Below are positions 13,521 to 24,489 of a DNA stretch of 64,000 nt, piece after piece (within the stretch, counting starts at the first letter, position 1; each line of letters begins with the position of its first letter). This DNA comes from Limnomonas spitsbergensis (taxonomy: Eukaryota > Chlorophyta > Chlorophyceae > Chlamydomonadales): NCBI GenBank assembly GCA_037349105.1, contig JAYJMM010000123.1, forward strand, positions 2,790,001 to 2,854,000. Direction: 5' to 3'. The position numbers and the translations under genes are program-made. Under the pieces are notes generated by a model, which made no database searches, was not told where the DNA came from, and was given only the letters and a program-made list of their open reading frames with translations.

Positions 13521-13790
13521 TGTGGAAACAAATCGAGGCAGCCATGAATGGGTGGACACACAGTGGAAATCCAAGGTATGAAACGAAATCAAGGTAGCCT
13601 TTAATGGGTGGACACACCGTGGGAAATCCCAGGTATGGAAACAAATCAGGGTAGCCCTTAATGGGTGGACACAGTGGGTAATCCTAGGTATGGAAACAAA
13701 TCTAGGTATACCCGAATGGGTGGACACACAGTGGGAAATCCCAGGTATGGAAACAAATCAAGGCATCCCCGATTGGGTGGACACGCAATA
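13520..13790 (+). repeat. 56-bp tandem repeat, about five copies
   Basis: GGGTGGACAC starts at 13550, 13606, 13663, 13718 and 13775, giving periods of 56, 57, 55 and 57 bp, with a partial copy before the first. Each unit carries GTGGAAATCC, AGGTATGGAAAC and AAATC in the same order. Copies differ by small indels and substitutions, so the array is old. The period is not a multiple of three and no protein is implied. Confidence 0.9.
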
Positions 13791-13794
13791 GTAT

Positions 13795-13950
13795 GAAAAT
13801 TTGGATGCATGGATGCATGGTGACCCTTGGGCCGTAGAGGTCAGTGGGAGCGCTTGCATGCTGCATGCTGCCATGTCAGTATGTATGTGAATGGGGTCAA
13901 GGGTCATGCACCCGCCAAATGCATTGGCACATCCTTTGTCAGTTCTGCAG
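13795..13950 (+). repeat. Dispersed repeat, copy 1 (second copy near 17525)
   Basis: The sequence from TTTGGATGCATGG through GGTGACCCTTGGGCCGTAG and GGGGTCAAGGGT to CTGCAG reappears at 17525-17685 in the same orientation with scattered substitutions. The two copies are flanked by different sequences, so this is a dispersed repeat rather than a large duplication. No coding potential is evident. Confidence 0.8.
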
Positions 13951-14061
13951 ATTTAGGCTAAATGTTTTTTTGACTGCAAAATATGACATGGTCAAAACAC
14001 CATATCATATAATGTTCATATCATATCATATCATATCATATCATATCCATATCGTGCTACC
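13951..14061 (+). repeat. Dispersed TAGGCTAAATG repeat with (TCATA)n microsatellite, copy 1
   Basis: TTTAGGCTAAATGTTT, ACTGCAA, ATGGTCAAA, ACACCATATCAT, a run of TCATA pentamers and CGTGCTACC occur in this order here and again at 19104-19193. The pentamer run is longer in this copy. The unit directly follows copy 1 of the neighbouring dispersed repeat and directly precedes the 150-bp array. Confidence 0.8.
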
Positions 14062-14063
14062 TT

Positions 14064-14650
14064 GGGTCAAACCACGCGGGTCCGCCCATCGTGGCGACAC
14101 CCACGCGTGTGCACCCAATGGTGTACCCCTAGCGTAGACCCACGTGGGGGACTGGGTGGGTCGTCCCACGCGGGTCTGCATCGCCGCGGTCACCTATATG
14201 GGGTCACACTTCCGGGTCAAACCACGCGGGTCCGCCCATCGTGGCGACACCCACGCGTATGCACCCAATGGTGTACCCCTAGCGTAGACCCGCGTGGGGG
14301 ACTGGGTGGGTCGTCCCACACGGGTCTGCATCGCCGCGGTCACCCATATGGGGTCACACTTCCGGGTCAATCCACGCGGGTCCGCCCATGGTGGCGACAC
14401 CCACGCGTGTGCACCCAATGGTGTACCTCTAGCGTAGACCCGCGTGGGGGCTGGGTGAACCGTTCCACGCGGATCTGCATCGCCGTGGCCACCCATATGG
14501 GGTCACACTTTCGGGGAAAACCACGCGGGTTCGCCCATCGTGGCGACACCCACGCGTGTGTACCCAATTGTGTACCCCTAGCGTTCACCCGCGTGGGTGG
14601 AGGATGGGCCCACGTGGGGCAACCCACATTGTTCAGACGTGAGCCCCACT
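14064..14650 (+). repeat. 150-bp tandem repeat, about 3.9 copies
   Basis: Units beginning GGGTCAAACCACGCGGG start at 14064, 14214, 14364 and (as GGGGAAAACCACGCGGG) 14513, so the period is 150, 150 and 149 bp. Each unit contains several short inverted CACGCGGG/CCCGCGTG motifs. Because 150 is a multiple of three, the plus frame at 14062-14841 stays open with a 50-residue repeating translation, and minus frames also stay open. I treat these frames as by-products because open frames occur on both strands and no start context or domain is visible. The last copy is truncated and drifts into unique sequence. Confidence 0.92.
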
Positions 14651-15472
14651 GGGTGGGTGTGGGTCGACCCACACACAGTTTTCCCGACGTCCACAGCTTT
14701 CCCCCCGCCCGGCTTACCAACCCTGCCTTCCATCTCGACCTTCAACACCGTTGTACTATCCACATCCTTGAACTTGGTTTTACTTCCAATCTACAATTCT
14801 GCCTGTCCCACGAACCCACACAACATGAAAACTTGGTATAGTGTCTCCGCGCCGCTGGATGGACTCTCTCTACCCCTACCGTGACACCTGTTCCAACCAC
14901 TCCTCCACAATCTCTTCCAACTCCGACATCACCCCTTCCTGGTGACCCCCTCTTCCTCCATCCTTTCGTTCATTTAGTCATCCTTGGATGCTCTGGTATT
15001 TTCTATAAAGACATCATGCACATTTTGCTTGTTTTTGGCATTCCACCCCTCCTTATCCCTACTCTGCTTAAACAACTTTCCGTTCACACTGTCCAGTCTG
15101 CATTTCCATCCATCGTCTTCGACGTTATCTTGAAAACAGCCCCACCGATTGTCGTTTACTGTCCGCCCCTGTTCTTACTGACCCGCCCTCGTCTCATTTC
15201 CCTTCCCAAGGGTATACATACCGGGGTTTGGGCGTCTCATCAGCCTGTACTTCCCAAAATCCACGCCGCATCGGCGTCCTCTTTTCTTTTCTTTCCATGA
15301 AGTGAAGTGTAAGAAGTACCAACAAGTGACGTTTTCGAAACTTCTTGAAACACCCGGGGTTCAGTGGCGCAAGTCATGGCCCTCATGAGGGTCGGTGGCA
15401 CACATCCCAGCCAAGGTAGCACGATATAGTCTTTGGGGCCATCATATTATATCATATCAGCAATATGATATG
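14651..15472. other. Intergenic, nothing recognised
   Basis: Pyrimidine-rich on the plus strand. A 139-codon open frame (14881-15300) has Pro/Leu-rich, low-information translation and I do not support it as a gene. Short ATCATATTATATCATATC-type runs at 15439-15472 belong to the (TCATA)n background and lead into the next element. Confidence 0.4.
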
Positions 15473-15968
15473 ATACCGTCGAACCGATTAGGGTTCGCTC
15501 GCCCCTGATTTCAATATTTTAGCAAATCGTCCGCGCAGCAAAAACAATCATATGTCCGCGCAGTGCTTTTCCCGCGCAGCAGCCATTTTAAGCAAATAGT
15601 TTTATTTCCTGCATGCGCAGCCCTTAATATCTTATTAATAAATGTTCGCGCAGCTACAAACAAACCAACTTTGCGCATGGCAAATAGCCACTACATACAT
15701 ATTGTCAACACAATCGAAAACATCGCTTAAGACCAAACGCACACTACGTACCGGTAACTCGTAACCTTTCACTTGCTGTTGGGAGTCAGGGCCGATTTGT
15801 GGCAGAAATGTGTTATTTGTATCGAAAATTAGTCCCCTCAAATAGTTTTTGCCCTGTGACTGGCAAGTTCGCTTAGCATGAATTCTTGAATTCTTTTTAC
15901 CGCGCATGCAGTTCGCACACCCCCCAAAATAATTTATTAATAGTGGAGTGAAACCGGTTCTACGGTAT
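15473..15968. mobile_element. Short TIR element (MITE-like), about 496 bp
   Basis: The left end ATACCGTCGAACCGATT (15473-15489) and the inverted right end, read from the minus strand as ATACCGTAGAACCGGTT (15968-15952), match at 15 of 17 positions. The interior is AT-rich with repeated CCGCGCAG/TCGCGCAG motifs and no intact gene. The termini share ATACCGT-GAAC with the ends of the larger element at 36922-38579, which also has GCGCGGAC-type subterminal motifs, so it may be a non-autonomous relative. I could not define a target-site duplication, so exact ends are uncertain by a few bases. Confidence 0.6.
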
Positions 15969-16139
15969 AGTAAAATATGATGTACCCGAGTGACTGACTG
16001 AAAGGAAGGAGCGGAAAGGGATTGCTAGCCGATTTCAGTTGAAGTATGGGGCTTGATGCACTTTTCGAAGGTCGACTGCGAGCTCATTTCGACACCGATG
16101 CAATTAATTTTCAGCGCGAACCGATAAGGAATCGAATCC

Positions 16140-17000
16140 CTACCAACTGTTAGAAAGCAGAGTAGGCAGACGTTTGGACCTCGGACATGGTCCCGCGGTG
16201 TGGCAGCGGCAGGGACCGCGCTCTTTAATACCGACGCCAGGCATTGGTTGTTTCCGACAACGAATGTTCTATGTATCGTCAACTGCGACCGGCACACGCA
16301 GTGTCGTGGACTTCGGAAATGCTTCGCTGTGGCGGGGTTGTTCACAGTCGAGTGGTGATGCAACAACACAGGCAGCGAGATGGCAAGCAGTGCACGGTAG
16401 ATCCTTCGAATCAGACAGGCAGGAAGCAATGCACGACAGACGCTGCCAAACAAGCAGAACGTGACACACAAAATGCAAACGGCGTAGGCAGTGGTTCGAA
16501 ATAATGCAGGCATTATGCTCAAGCGGCGCCGCAGGTTTGTACACAGTTGATTAGCAAAGTTCAAATGAGTAGTAGCAGCGAAGTCGACGAACTAAGACAT
16601 GCTTTTCGGTGACACAACTCATGCATGCATGACATTGATGTTAAATCTTTGCTTGGGCCCGCAACTCATGCATGTGACGGACCGACGGCCCTTGTTGCAA
16701 TGATAGGCCATTTTGCAGCCAAGCAGCGCACCGCAACTTTTGTTCAGCAAGCAAAAAGACATCACGTTGCAGGGGGGTGCTGAGACACAGTCACACAGAC
16801 AGAAAGACAGCAAACAGTGCGTTGCTCTATGGCAGATGCAACAAACTGGCAGAATACAACGAGCAAGGAACAACAGATGGCGGATGCTGCCAAACAGGCA
16901 GAAAACAGTAAGCAATGTCGAACGGTAGAGCACATGCTGCACATTGGGTAGAAAACAACACGCAATGCGCGGCAGCTGGTACAAGGCTGCAACATTTCAA
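16140..17000 (+). repeat. Dispersed repeat family, copy A (about 0.86 kb)
   Basis: Blocks here recur in order at 25690-26460: CGGACATG-TCCCGCG near 16185, GCAGCGAGATGGCAAGCAGTG near 16372, AAGCAGAACGTG near 16452, and the block from CTCATGCATGTGA to GCAATGAT-GGCC and CAGCAAGCA at 16668-16760. The interior contains a degenerate motif resembling GCTGCCAAACAGGCAGAA near 16441, 16842 and 16886. The translations are unremarkable, so I read it as an old transposon-derived repeat and not a gene. Confidence 0.6.
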
Positions 17001-17524
17001 TTGAACATGATACATATCATAAATGTTGTAGCAACCAGCAGGCGCGAAGCGCTCTATCGGGAGGCAAATTGGTGCCCCCTTTAAAGCGTCCTTATATAGC
17101 TACATGCGTATGCGTCATACGTCACGTCAAGGGGCGGGGTTCGGCAGGGCGCACAGTTTGGCAGACTTGAACCACGTAACATATCTTAGCAGCACCCCCC
17201 CACATGCTACAAGTATGGCAACACTCCCACCACCACTGGTCTGTTAAGCCACTACACCAAGAGGTATCGTGATGCTGACTGATAGAAGATTACGCTTCAA
17301 CCACGTTCCACGCATCCTTACATGATCACTCGGGCAAAGCGCCACATAGGCGCTCGTTACAATATGATACGGTATGGTTTCAACTTCACCATGCATGGGC
17401 ATGGGTATGGTGGAATGGTGGATTGGTAATGAGTTAAGAATAGGGCTTTTATGCCATGCCGACTGTTCTACTCCAGAATGGGCCTAGTTGCTGCAAGATT
17501 TTGCGACATTTAAGCATTTACCAT
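17001..17524. other. Intergenic, nothing recognised
   Basis: Contains a GCGTATGCGTCATACG partial palindrome near 17106, a poly-C run near 17195 and ATGGGCATGGGTATGG simple sequence near 17394. No gene or element boundary is supported. Confidence 0.4.
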
Positions 17525-17685
17525 GGAAGTTTGGATGTATGTGTGGACGCATGGTGACCCTTGGGCCGTAGGGGTCGGTGGGAGCGCTCGCATGCTGCAT
17601 ACTGCCATGTCAGTATGTATATGAATGGGGTCAAGGGTAATGCACCCGCCGAATGCATGGGCTCGTCCCTAGTATATACTGCAGT
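17525..17685 (+). repeat. Dispersed repeat, copy 2 (first copy at 13795)
   Basis: Matches 13795-13950 from TTTGGATGTATG through GGTGACCCTTGGGCCGTAG, GGGAGCGCTCGCATGCTGCA and GGGGTCAAGGGTAATGCA to CTGCAG, with scattered substitutions. Downstream flanks differ between copies: here A- and T-runs, at the first copy the TAGGCTAAATG repeat. Confidence 0.8.
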
Positions 17686-19103
17686 TTTTAGTGAGGGGGA
17701 GGCAAAAAAAAGTTACACACCCCATCCTATTTTTTTTTGTAAAACGACCCCTGGCTACCTCCCCCCCCTGCCTCCGGAACGTAGTTAAACCTTAATTTCT
17801 CAGTCAAAAACCAGTATTTAAGGGAAGGGAGCGGGGTCAATTTCAATCAGCTCATCAGTGCGCTTCTACTGGTGTCAATAAATATAGAACGTTCACGAAT
17901 GTCAAGCGGTGAAACAAACAAACAAACCATTGCTCTAGCTACCACCTGCCAGCTACCTATCCTTGCTAGAGACCACAAGGCTCCAGAAACGAGAGGACTC
18001 ACGCAACAGTGGCAGCAAACTAGCCCCTAACTTGAGCGTGCTGATGTGCTGCTTCAGAAGCCTGGTCTTCTGCTTCTTGGGGAGCTCCTTGCCCACCCAC
18101 CCCTTAACTCCTCAGCGCTGATGGCATATCTCGTCACATCTGCCTCCGTCAGCTCCTCACCAGGGTGGGCTGACTCCATGTGATCTAGGAAGTGATAACT
18201 TCAGACATAAGGGCGGATGGTACTAGCGATGCTCCTGCAAATGGTGCAAGCCACTGGTCTGTTGGTGCAAGGATTGGTGCAAGGATTGTGGGCAGAACCC
18301 TTTTCAGCCGCCGCATATGACATCTTGTACTTCAGGGGGCAGCGGGACTCGACTGCTAGCGTGCCGCTGGTAGAGCCTCTGCCCAAGTCCGTAGGAGCTG
18401 CTGCTGCGGGCTCTCAGGTGTAACCTCAGCAGCAGGACCAACAGCTGCTGCAAGACCGACAGGCTTGGCGACAGCCGCATGCTCGACAGTGACAGCAGCA
18501 GCAGCAGCAGGAGCAAGAGCTGAGGGAGCGGCAGAATTAAAGGAGGTGTATAATGATGTGATTGTGCGCTGTCGCTTGGTAGAATTCTCCCTGGCCAGCT
18601 CCTCTTTTGCACTCTTTCCCCTCATGGTGATTCCTTAGGGCCACTGGGTTGTCTGAGAATTTAAGACCTTCAAACAATACTCACAACAGGTTGTCATTGC
18701 TTAATTCACAGCAACTACCAATGCAGCTACACCGTGTGAGTCCAGAATGGGTGTACGCACAACGATGCATGTGGTTCCGGAGCCATGACACCCCCCATGC
18801 CATAATTGCATGCCAAGAGGGGTCTGGTATTCTGTGTGAAATATTTTATGATGCATATCTGTAGCAAATGACAGTTGGAATGCATCAGTGTAGCTATCGT
18901 CTCAATCTGATGTTTACAAAAAAAATACTAAAATTCAAGCTAAAATTTCAAAAAAAGCTTTTATTTTGTTACTCCCCCCCCCCGCCACTTTGACCCTCCA
19001 TATCTCCCAGCCCTCAGTTTGGGTCAAAAACAATTTTAAGACCAGATATGAAAATTTCTCATCGAGCTCTGCAACTTTCGAATTTGTTTGCCCCCCCCCC
19101 CGG
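17686..19103. other. Intergenic with homopolymer runs and an orphan Ala-rich minus-strand frame
   Basis: Contains A8, T9, C8, C10 and C12 runs and an AT-rich patch at 18900-18975. A minus-strand frame (18625-18356) starts MRGKSAKEELARENSTKRQR, then an ITSLYTSF phrase and Ala/Val-rich sequence with no stop in 90 codons; a small frame continues to 18201. A CAG/CTG-rich stretch near 18408-18505 explains the Ala/Gln/Leu runs. I do not recognise a domain; it may be the remains of a gene or transposon N-terminus. Confidence 0.35.
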
Positions 19104-19193
19104 GTTTAGGCTAAATGTTTATTTTACTGCAAGGTATTATATGGTCAAACACCATATCATATCATATTCATATCATATCCATTTCGTGCTACC
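19104..19193 (+). repeat. Dispersed TAGGCTAAATG repeat with TCATA run, copy 2
   Basis: Same order of motifs as 13951-14061 (GTTTAGGCTAAATGTTT, ACTGCAAGG, ATGGTCAAACACCATATC, TCATA run, CGTGCTACC) with a shorter pentamer run. Confidence 0.8.
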
Positions 19194-19228
19194 CAGCCTT
19201 CCCAGGGGTCGGTGACATACATCCCGTT

Positions 19229-19345
19229 GCACCAATTTTTATTTCAATCGGAGAAGATTTTTGTTACTCAATTACCTACATACCTACCTACACATGTACC
19301 CCCCTATTATGCCTTACGTTGCGCTACGCTTCACACGGGCGGGAA
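19229..19345 (-). repeat. Inverted copy of the GAAGCGTAGC repeat family found at 39.8-40.3 kb
   Basis: Read on the minus strand it gives GTGTGAAGCGTAGCGCAACG, then AAGGCATAATAGGGGGGTA, repeated GTAGGTA, ATTGAGTAA and GAAATAAAAATTGGTGCAA, the same motif order as 39808-39910 and 40059-40170 on the plus strand. It is therefore a dispersed element present in both orientations, about 20 kb from the duplicated copies. Confidence 0.8.
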
Positions 19346-21409
19346 TAGACACTCTCAAGCTGGAAATCTTTAGCCAAATGTGAAGCAAGCACTCATGTGC
19401 AGTCCGCACTAACAGGGGTGCAACCAGAGAAGTTAAAATTAGCCGAGCAGGACCCCAGTCCCAATGTTGCAACCATCACACAGCATGCATTGTTGGTGTA
19501 CCAGCCCTTGGACATTGACAGCGTCTTGCAGGGTATTGCTAAACAGCTGATGGGGACGGCATGTCAGTGCCACCAACACCCGGCTGGCCGGCTCCCACTT
19601 GCTCATCGGATTATAATGCGCAACGCCTTGCTGAATGTGCAGCCCGCACGAAAGGGGCTACACAGGTCTGAGGCCCTACGAATAGTAGCATGGCAAACTG
19701 GAACATGAGGAGGGCCGAGGAGATATTCAGTGAAGCTCAGCTGGGCACTTCTATCCTTCACAGGCTTGCAAAAGCAGTCAACGAGGGGAGCATGACAAAA
19801 CCCAGCCTTGCAGCCAGCAGCCCAACCAGCCCAATGTCCAAACCAAGTACCGCATGCTGAGTGGGCGCATGGGAGGAGGTGCGCACATCTCGCATCCAGA
19901 GAGGCTAAAAATCTCGGACCTTCAGATGAACCTCAACTTACTGGTACACAGTCCTGACTACCGTATCTGATGTATATGATGAGCCAAAAAACACCAACCA
20001 GCTCACCAGTCCTATGGCAGTCTTTGAGAGTCCTCTGTCCAGCTCCTCTATCACATAGTACACAACGCAGCATCCTCTCCAAAACGACGATACCGAACAG
20101 TGCATGTCCGCGCATGGGCATTGTTTTATTCAGACTACTGTGTGTGCCATGATCAGATGTATCCAGCATGGGGCATGGACATTGAGTTGTTTAGATTGCG
20201 CAGACTTCATAGCCTGCCATGTCAAGATCCGTTAGTGGTCTAACATTCGACGACATCATGGAAGGTAACATGTACCGTACCAAGCTGCTTTGGTGCTTGG
20301 TTCAGATTTTGGGCAGCTAGCTGATTTAATGATACACCCTTATCACTAATGCTCCTGATGTGCTAGGAAGTTTCTGACAGTCGTGTCTGACTGATGTCTA
20401 GCAGGTTCAGCCGTTCAGGCAAACAGTGAAACCAGCAGGCAGCAGCAGTTGACAACAGTTCAGGTCGGCACGAGCAGCACGCAGGGCAATGAAGCGCTTC
20501 AGGGATAATGAAGTGTATACCTCCTCAGTCATGTAGCATGCTGCGACAGCCCTCTTCATTTTGACCTCGGGCCAGGAGCCCAGGCAGGAGGCTGGTCGGC
20601 TGTGGGCAGATCGAGGCTGCTCTGTAATTGAGGGACATACATATCATTTGTAAAATTTGTATACATGATTTAAATGAAAAATCAAAAGCCGACGTCGTAG
20701 CTTTGCACTCGTTGCAAGTCTGCACGTTGGATCGGTCGCGGGCCGGAAGACCCAAGCAAGGTCCGCAGTTGATGTATTAATACAATATAAAGAACTCAGT
20801 GAAAGGATTCGTCGACCGTAAAGAGAGATTCTGATCTCAACCAGTTTTCAAATGGTACCTGAAACCAGGGACCAGGGGCTGAAACCGTCCCAGTCAAATA
20901 CGGTGTGATTCTAGGGGGCCGTCTAGGGGGTGGACATTGGGGGGGGTGCCACCCCAGCCTGGGAGTGACGGTGTCCAGACGCACCGCGGGCGCACCGCGG
21001 TGGGCGCACCGGGTAGATCGCCATCAATCTCACAGGCAAACGTAGATCCCGGTGTTCGCGTGGTCCTAGAAATATTACCGTATGCTGCATTCACCACCGT
21101 CCAAAGTTAAATCTTCGGTCGACACCTTCCAGATGTGCAATGGATGGCCGATAGATGGTCGCTCACACCCTCCTAGAAAAACTTCTTCCGCAATAGCCCT
21201 CCAATATCTCCCTACCCTACCATTCACTACATGCTGTTGTCTCTACAACCCGTTCAACGACATTCACTGTTGCCGCGCATCAAACTTCACGTACCAGTAG
21301 CCCGTAATCCACATCAACTCTGAGAGCGTAGTCACCTCCGCCTTGCTGACAAATTGCAGTTCAAAGGCCGCCCCGGTCTAGCCTCGGTCTATCTTCATCG
21401 TCGAAGTGG
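19346..21409. other. Intergenic, no supported gene
   Basis: A 103-codon open frame (19397-19708, + strand) has no recognisable domain; a CAGTCCGCAC/CAGCCCGCAC phrase followed by AAGGGG- or AGGGG-like sequence recurs within it. A short perfect alternation GCACCGCGG-GCGCACCGCGG-GCGCACCG lies near 20990-21010 and a G8 run near 20939. TACCGTA-like motifs appear near 19960, 20272 and 21075 but I could not pair them into an element. The last 100 bp should contain the promoter and 5' leader of the next gene; I see no clear TATA box. Confidence 0.4.
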
Positions 21410-23847
21410 ATGCGGCTTGTGCTGCAGCCGCCCTGCGCTATGCTTGCAGTTGCACTGCCCCTCCTAGTTTTGCTCTCTCTTGCTGGTGCTTACGCGGATG
21501 GTCAAAATTGCATGGCCCAAGCTAGGTCGACTCCGTTTCTCGACGCGTTTGGGCCCACTCGCCCTCTCCCCAGCCCCAGTGTCCCCTTAGTCAAGCATAC
21601 GTGGAACAAGACAGCCACCAAGGTGCAATTAAATGCCTTGTGCGCATTGGTGCATCGTGTGCTCATGGCCCTCACCTGATTTCTAGAATAAAAAACGGTA
21701 ATACCTTTGCTTGCTAATGACAAAATAATCCTTCATTCACTGACATGCAGGCATGCTTTGACGGAAAATCTCCTCATTGCAACGACGCACCGATGTATCA
21801 AATGCGCTACAAGATCATCAACAAAACTGTGTACGTCAGCAAGGGTGCGGAAGAAAGGTCTCGTTGGAAGGCCTACAAACATACCACTGAGGAGATGCTA
21901 GTCATCGCTGCATGGCTGTATCCTGATCTCCCGAACATGGAGATCATTATCAGCTCAGGAGACCGGCCTGACTTAACCCCAGGTGAGCAAGAGACCCCAA
22001 GGGAAGAAGCTCAGATCCTCAGACGGCAAAACGGTGCCATTAATGACATGCTTGATATTTTAGCAAAGCTTGTTGGGCTGCCTCCTGCCTGACTCCCGGC
22101 ACTAACGATAGATCATACCAGCAGTACTAGACTACTAGCAAGAACCAACCTGAGAACCTGGCCCATGTTGATGTAGATCCTTGGATTAACCAATTTAAAT
22201 CATACCGTACTCTACCTGTAGACGCGCTTTGCCTCAGCAAGAAATTAATGTGAATTGCCTTGACGGCTTAATAAATAATTAAATAATTAACTCATACCAG
22301 TACACGCATTTGCGGCTTATCATGCAATATTAAACAATTGGTTGTGTGCGCTCGCGCGCGTCACACCTTAGTTGTCCACACACCGGTACCGTACAGATGC
22401 ACATGCAATATCTGCACCGCGACCAGCCGACCAGTATACCTAATATTACAACGGCACTGCGCAACCGCTGCGCAACCCAAGGTTGAGAACACTTCGACGG
22501 TGGGGTTTAGGGACAGTTGCCCAGTGCGGTGTGCGGCTTACAAAAGTATTGATTTCGGCCCGGGCGCCTTACGACAATGTTATTTTTTGCATATTCCGAT
22601 TAATAAACAATATTTTTCTGGGCGCTCGCGGAGGCTAAAATGTTTGCGGTATGCAAAGGGGACAAGTGCGCATCTGGTAATAATACAACTCTGCCTTGAT
22701 GCCTTATGGTCCATCAACGAACCCTGGCCCTCCCCGATGGTTGCCCCATCGGCCGTTACTGCAGCTGGTGTCCTCAAATCTAAACTAAATGTTTGCATTC
22801 TTTGTAGTCCCTGTAATGACGTCATGTATGGTATGAATGACTCCTTTTTTGAAAAATTGAAGTGTGCAACTGCTGATTTCTGCTTAAACCCCTCCTTCAA
22901 TATTGCATGCCTGCTCATACTCAGATTTCCCCGTTCTTGGCTTCGCCCTGGAAACACTGGATGGGGACACACTGCAAGGCTACAGCATGCCCCACCCACC
23001 CAGCTGGGAGCACTACGCCATGTCCTCCCCGCAACTCCGGCAGTATGCTTCTTGTATCGACAAGGCATACCCATGGGAGAAGAAACTGCCAGTCGCCTTC
23101 TGGAGGGGGGCGCCAAATGGCGCCAACGGGGGCTGGGATTTCAACAATGAGAGCCCACGAGCGGACAGGATCCACCAGCGTGACACCTTCACCGATCGTA
23201 TTGCCTGGAACAAGAGGTGTAATTTTGCATTGCTCTCCCACAATTATCCCTTCATGGATGTCAAAGTATGCCACTTGAAAAACGGTGAGTTCTTCCCTAA
23301 CCATCCTGCGTTCGACCCAAGTGAGGTGAAGACGTGGGAGCTGCTGATAGGCGGGAACTATCTGCCCCTGGAGGAATGGAACAAGTACGCCATCGCCATC
23401 AGCATTGATGGTTGGGGCACCCCTTGGCGCCTCCCACACCAGCTGCTCAGCAACAGCCTGGTGATTCGCATGGCTTCCCCCATGCTTGATTGGTTTGACC
23501 CCATGTTTAATGTCGATGACAACCCGACCTTCAGACTGGACCTGTCAGATGCTGTCTCTGTGACAGGGCAAATGATTGAAAAGTTCCAAAGGGAGCCCGA
23601 GGCTGTTAAACGTATGATTAACAGGACCCGCACAGCTGCCATAGCTAGGTTTAATGTGCTTTCTGTCCTTGATGCTTTTGCGTGGGCCCTTCGAGATGCC
23701 TGGAGCCATTGCGGCTGGGAGGTCGAGATGGATGATGAGGGCTTTGAGCCTGTCAGGATGCAGCTTCCCCTCATCAACAAATACATACCGAAAGGAGTAG
23801 CGGAGAGGATCGCGAGGGACCAATCCGTGAATTTTAAGCATGATTAG
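21410..23847 (+). CDS. CAP10-domain (GT90) glycosyltransferase, secretory pathway
   Basis: Three exons, join(21410..21622, 21751..21982, 22925..23847), about 455 residues. The start is the ATG opening a signal peptide: a short N-region, then a hydrophobic core (AVALPLLVLLSLAGAYA) at residues 11-28. The splices are AAG|GTGCAA to CAG|GCATGC (phase 0) and G|GTGAGC to CAG|AT (phase 1). The C-terminal 310 residues match the CAP10/Glyco_transf_90 family by PWEKKLPVAFWRGA, then YAIAISIDGWGTPWRLPHQ, LLSNSLVIRM and LDLSDAV in the expected order; family members (Rumi/POGLUT, KDELC, fungal Cap10) transfer glucose or xylose in the ER/Golgi. The donor sugar and acceptor cannot be told from sequence. The protein ends FKHD, not a canonical KDEL/HDEL. 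Intron 2 (942 bp) contains AT-rich repeat-like sequence. Family assignment is firm; exon 1 is less certain. Confidence 0.85.
22200..22655. mobile_element. Possible degenerate TIR element inside intron 2 of the GT90 gene
   Basis: CATACCGTACTC at 22202 and an inverted GCATACCGCAAAC (minus strand, ending near 22644) bracket AT-rich sequence with TAATTAAATAATTAA, GCGCTCGCGCGCG and CGCTGCGCAAC motifs, reminiscent of the elements at 15473-15968 and 36922-38579. Only about seven terminal bases match, so this is a weak call; it may be ordinary intron sequence. Confidence 0.25.
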
Positions 23848-24489
23848 CTTTTACCTGGAATCGCAAGCTAGCCACTGGACTTAAACTTTGGCATGCATGG
23901 CACTGAGTGATGACCAATCAAGCGCTGTCATCTAGCGCCGTGCGTGTGTGGTGTAGACATGAGCTAGGTCAGTGAGCATGCTTGACATCATGGCATATAC
24001 ATGGACCTGCTGATGAGTATGAACGATGTGTGGACACGTTGGACTAGCGCCACCTCGCGTATTTCTCGTGGAGAGTGCTCTTATGACACATGCTCCATGT
24101 TTGCTGTTTGTAGTTTTTTGTTCCTGCATATCCTCTGTTCAGTGTTTTGTGTCTTCTAGGATACCCGTGGATTTATGAGCGGATTGACGCTGCTTCATGC
24201 TGTTAGACGAGTAGACCTAAACATGGTTACATATGAGTTCTCTGTTTATTGCTCTGTATCTCATTGTTTATAACGTTGCACATCCTCTGGGCCCTACTGA
24301 AATCTCAACCGTGTGGGTTCTGCATGTAAATATGTAATTGAGTGGAAGCATGCTTGCTTATTGCATTCCATGTTGGCAAATGTACCTAGCCATGGTCGCA
24401 AAACGTGTTTGATAGGCATTTTCGTTGGATGGTCATGTTTGCAGGCAAGACTCCTAGGCATAGTTGACAGATCTCCCTCCTGTAGATCG
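23848..24489. other. 3' flank of the GT90 gene, nothing else recognised
   Basis: Presumably contains the 3' untranslated region and polyadenylation site. No TGTAA directly after the stop and no AATAAA is evident in the first 300 bases. Sequence is unremarkable, with TTTGTAGTTTTTTGTTCCTG and TGTTTATAACG T-rich stretches. Confidence 0.4.

Noticed and set aside
14062..14841. 259-codon protein over the 150-bp array
   Set aside because: Open frames exist on both strands because the period is a multiple of three; no domain or start context.
16130..16165. tRNA-like ATTCGATTCC phrase on the minus strand
   Set aside because: No acceptor stem, D-arm or anticodon arm can be paired around it.
22338..23150. 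270-codon plus frame overlapping the GT90 gene
   Set aside because: Runs through intron 2 and then out of frame with the CAP10 domain.
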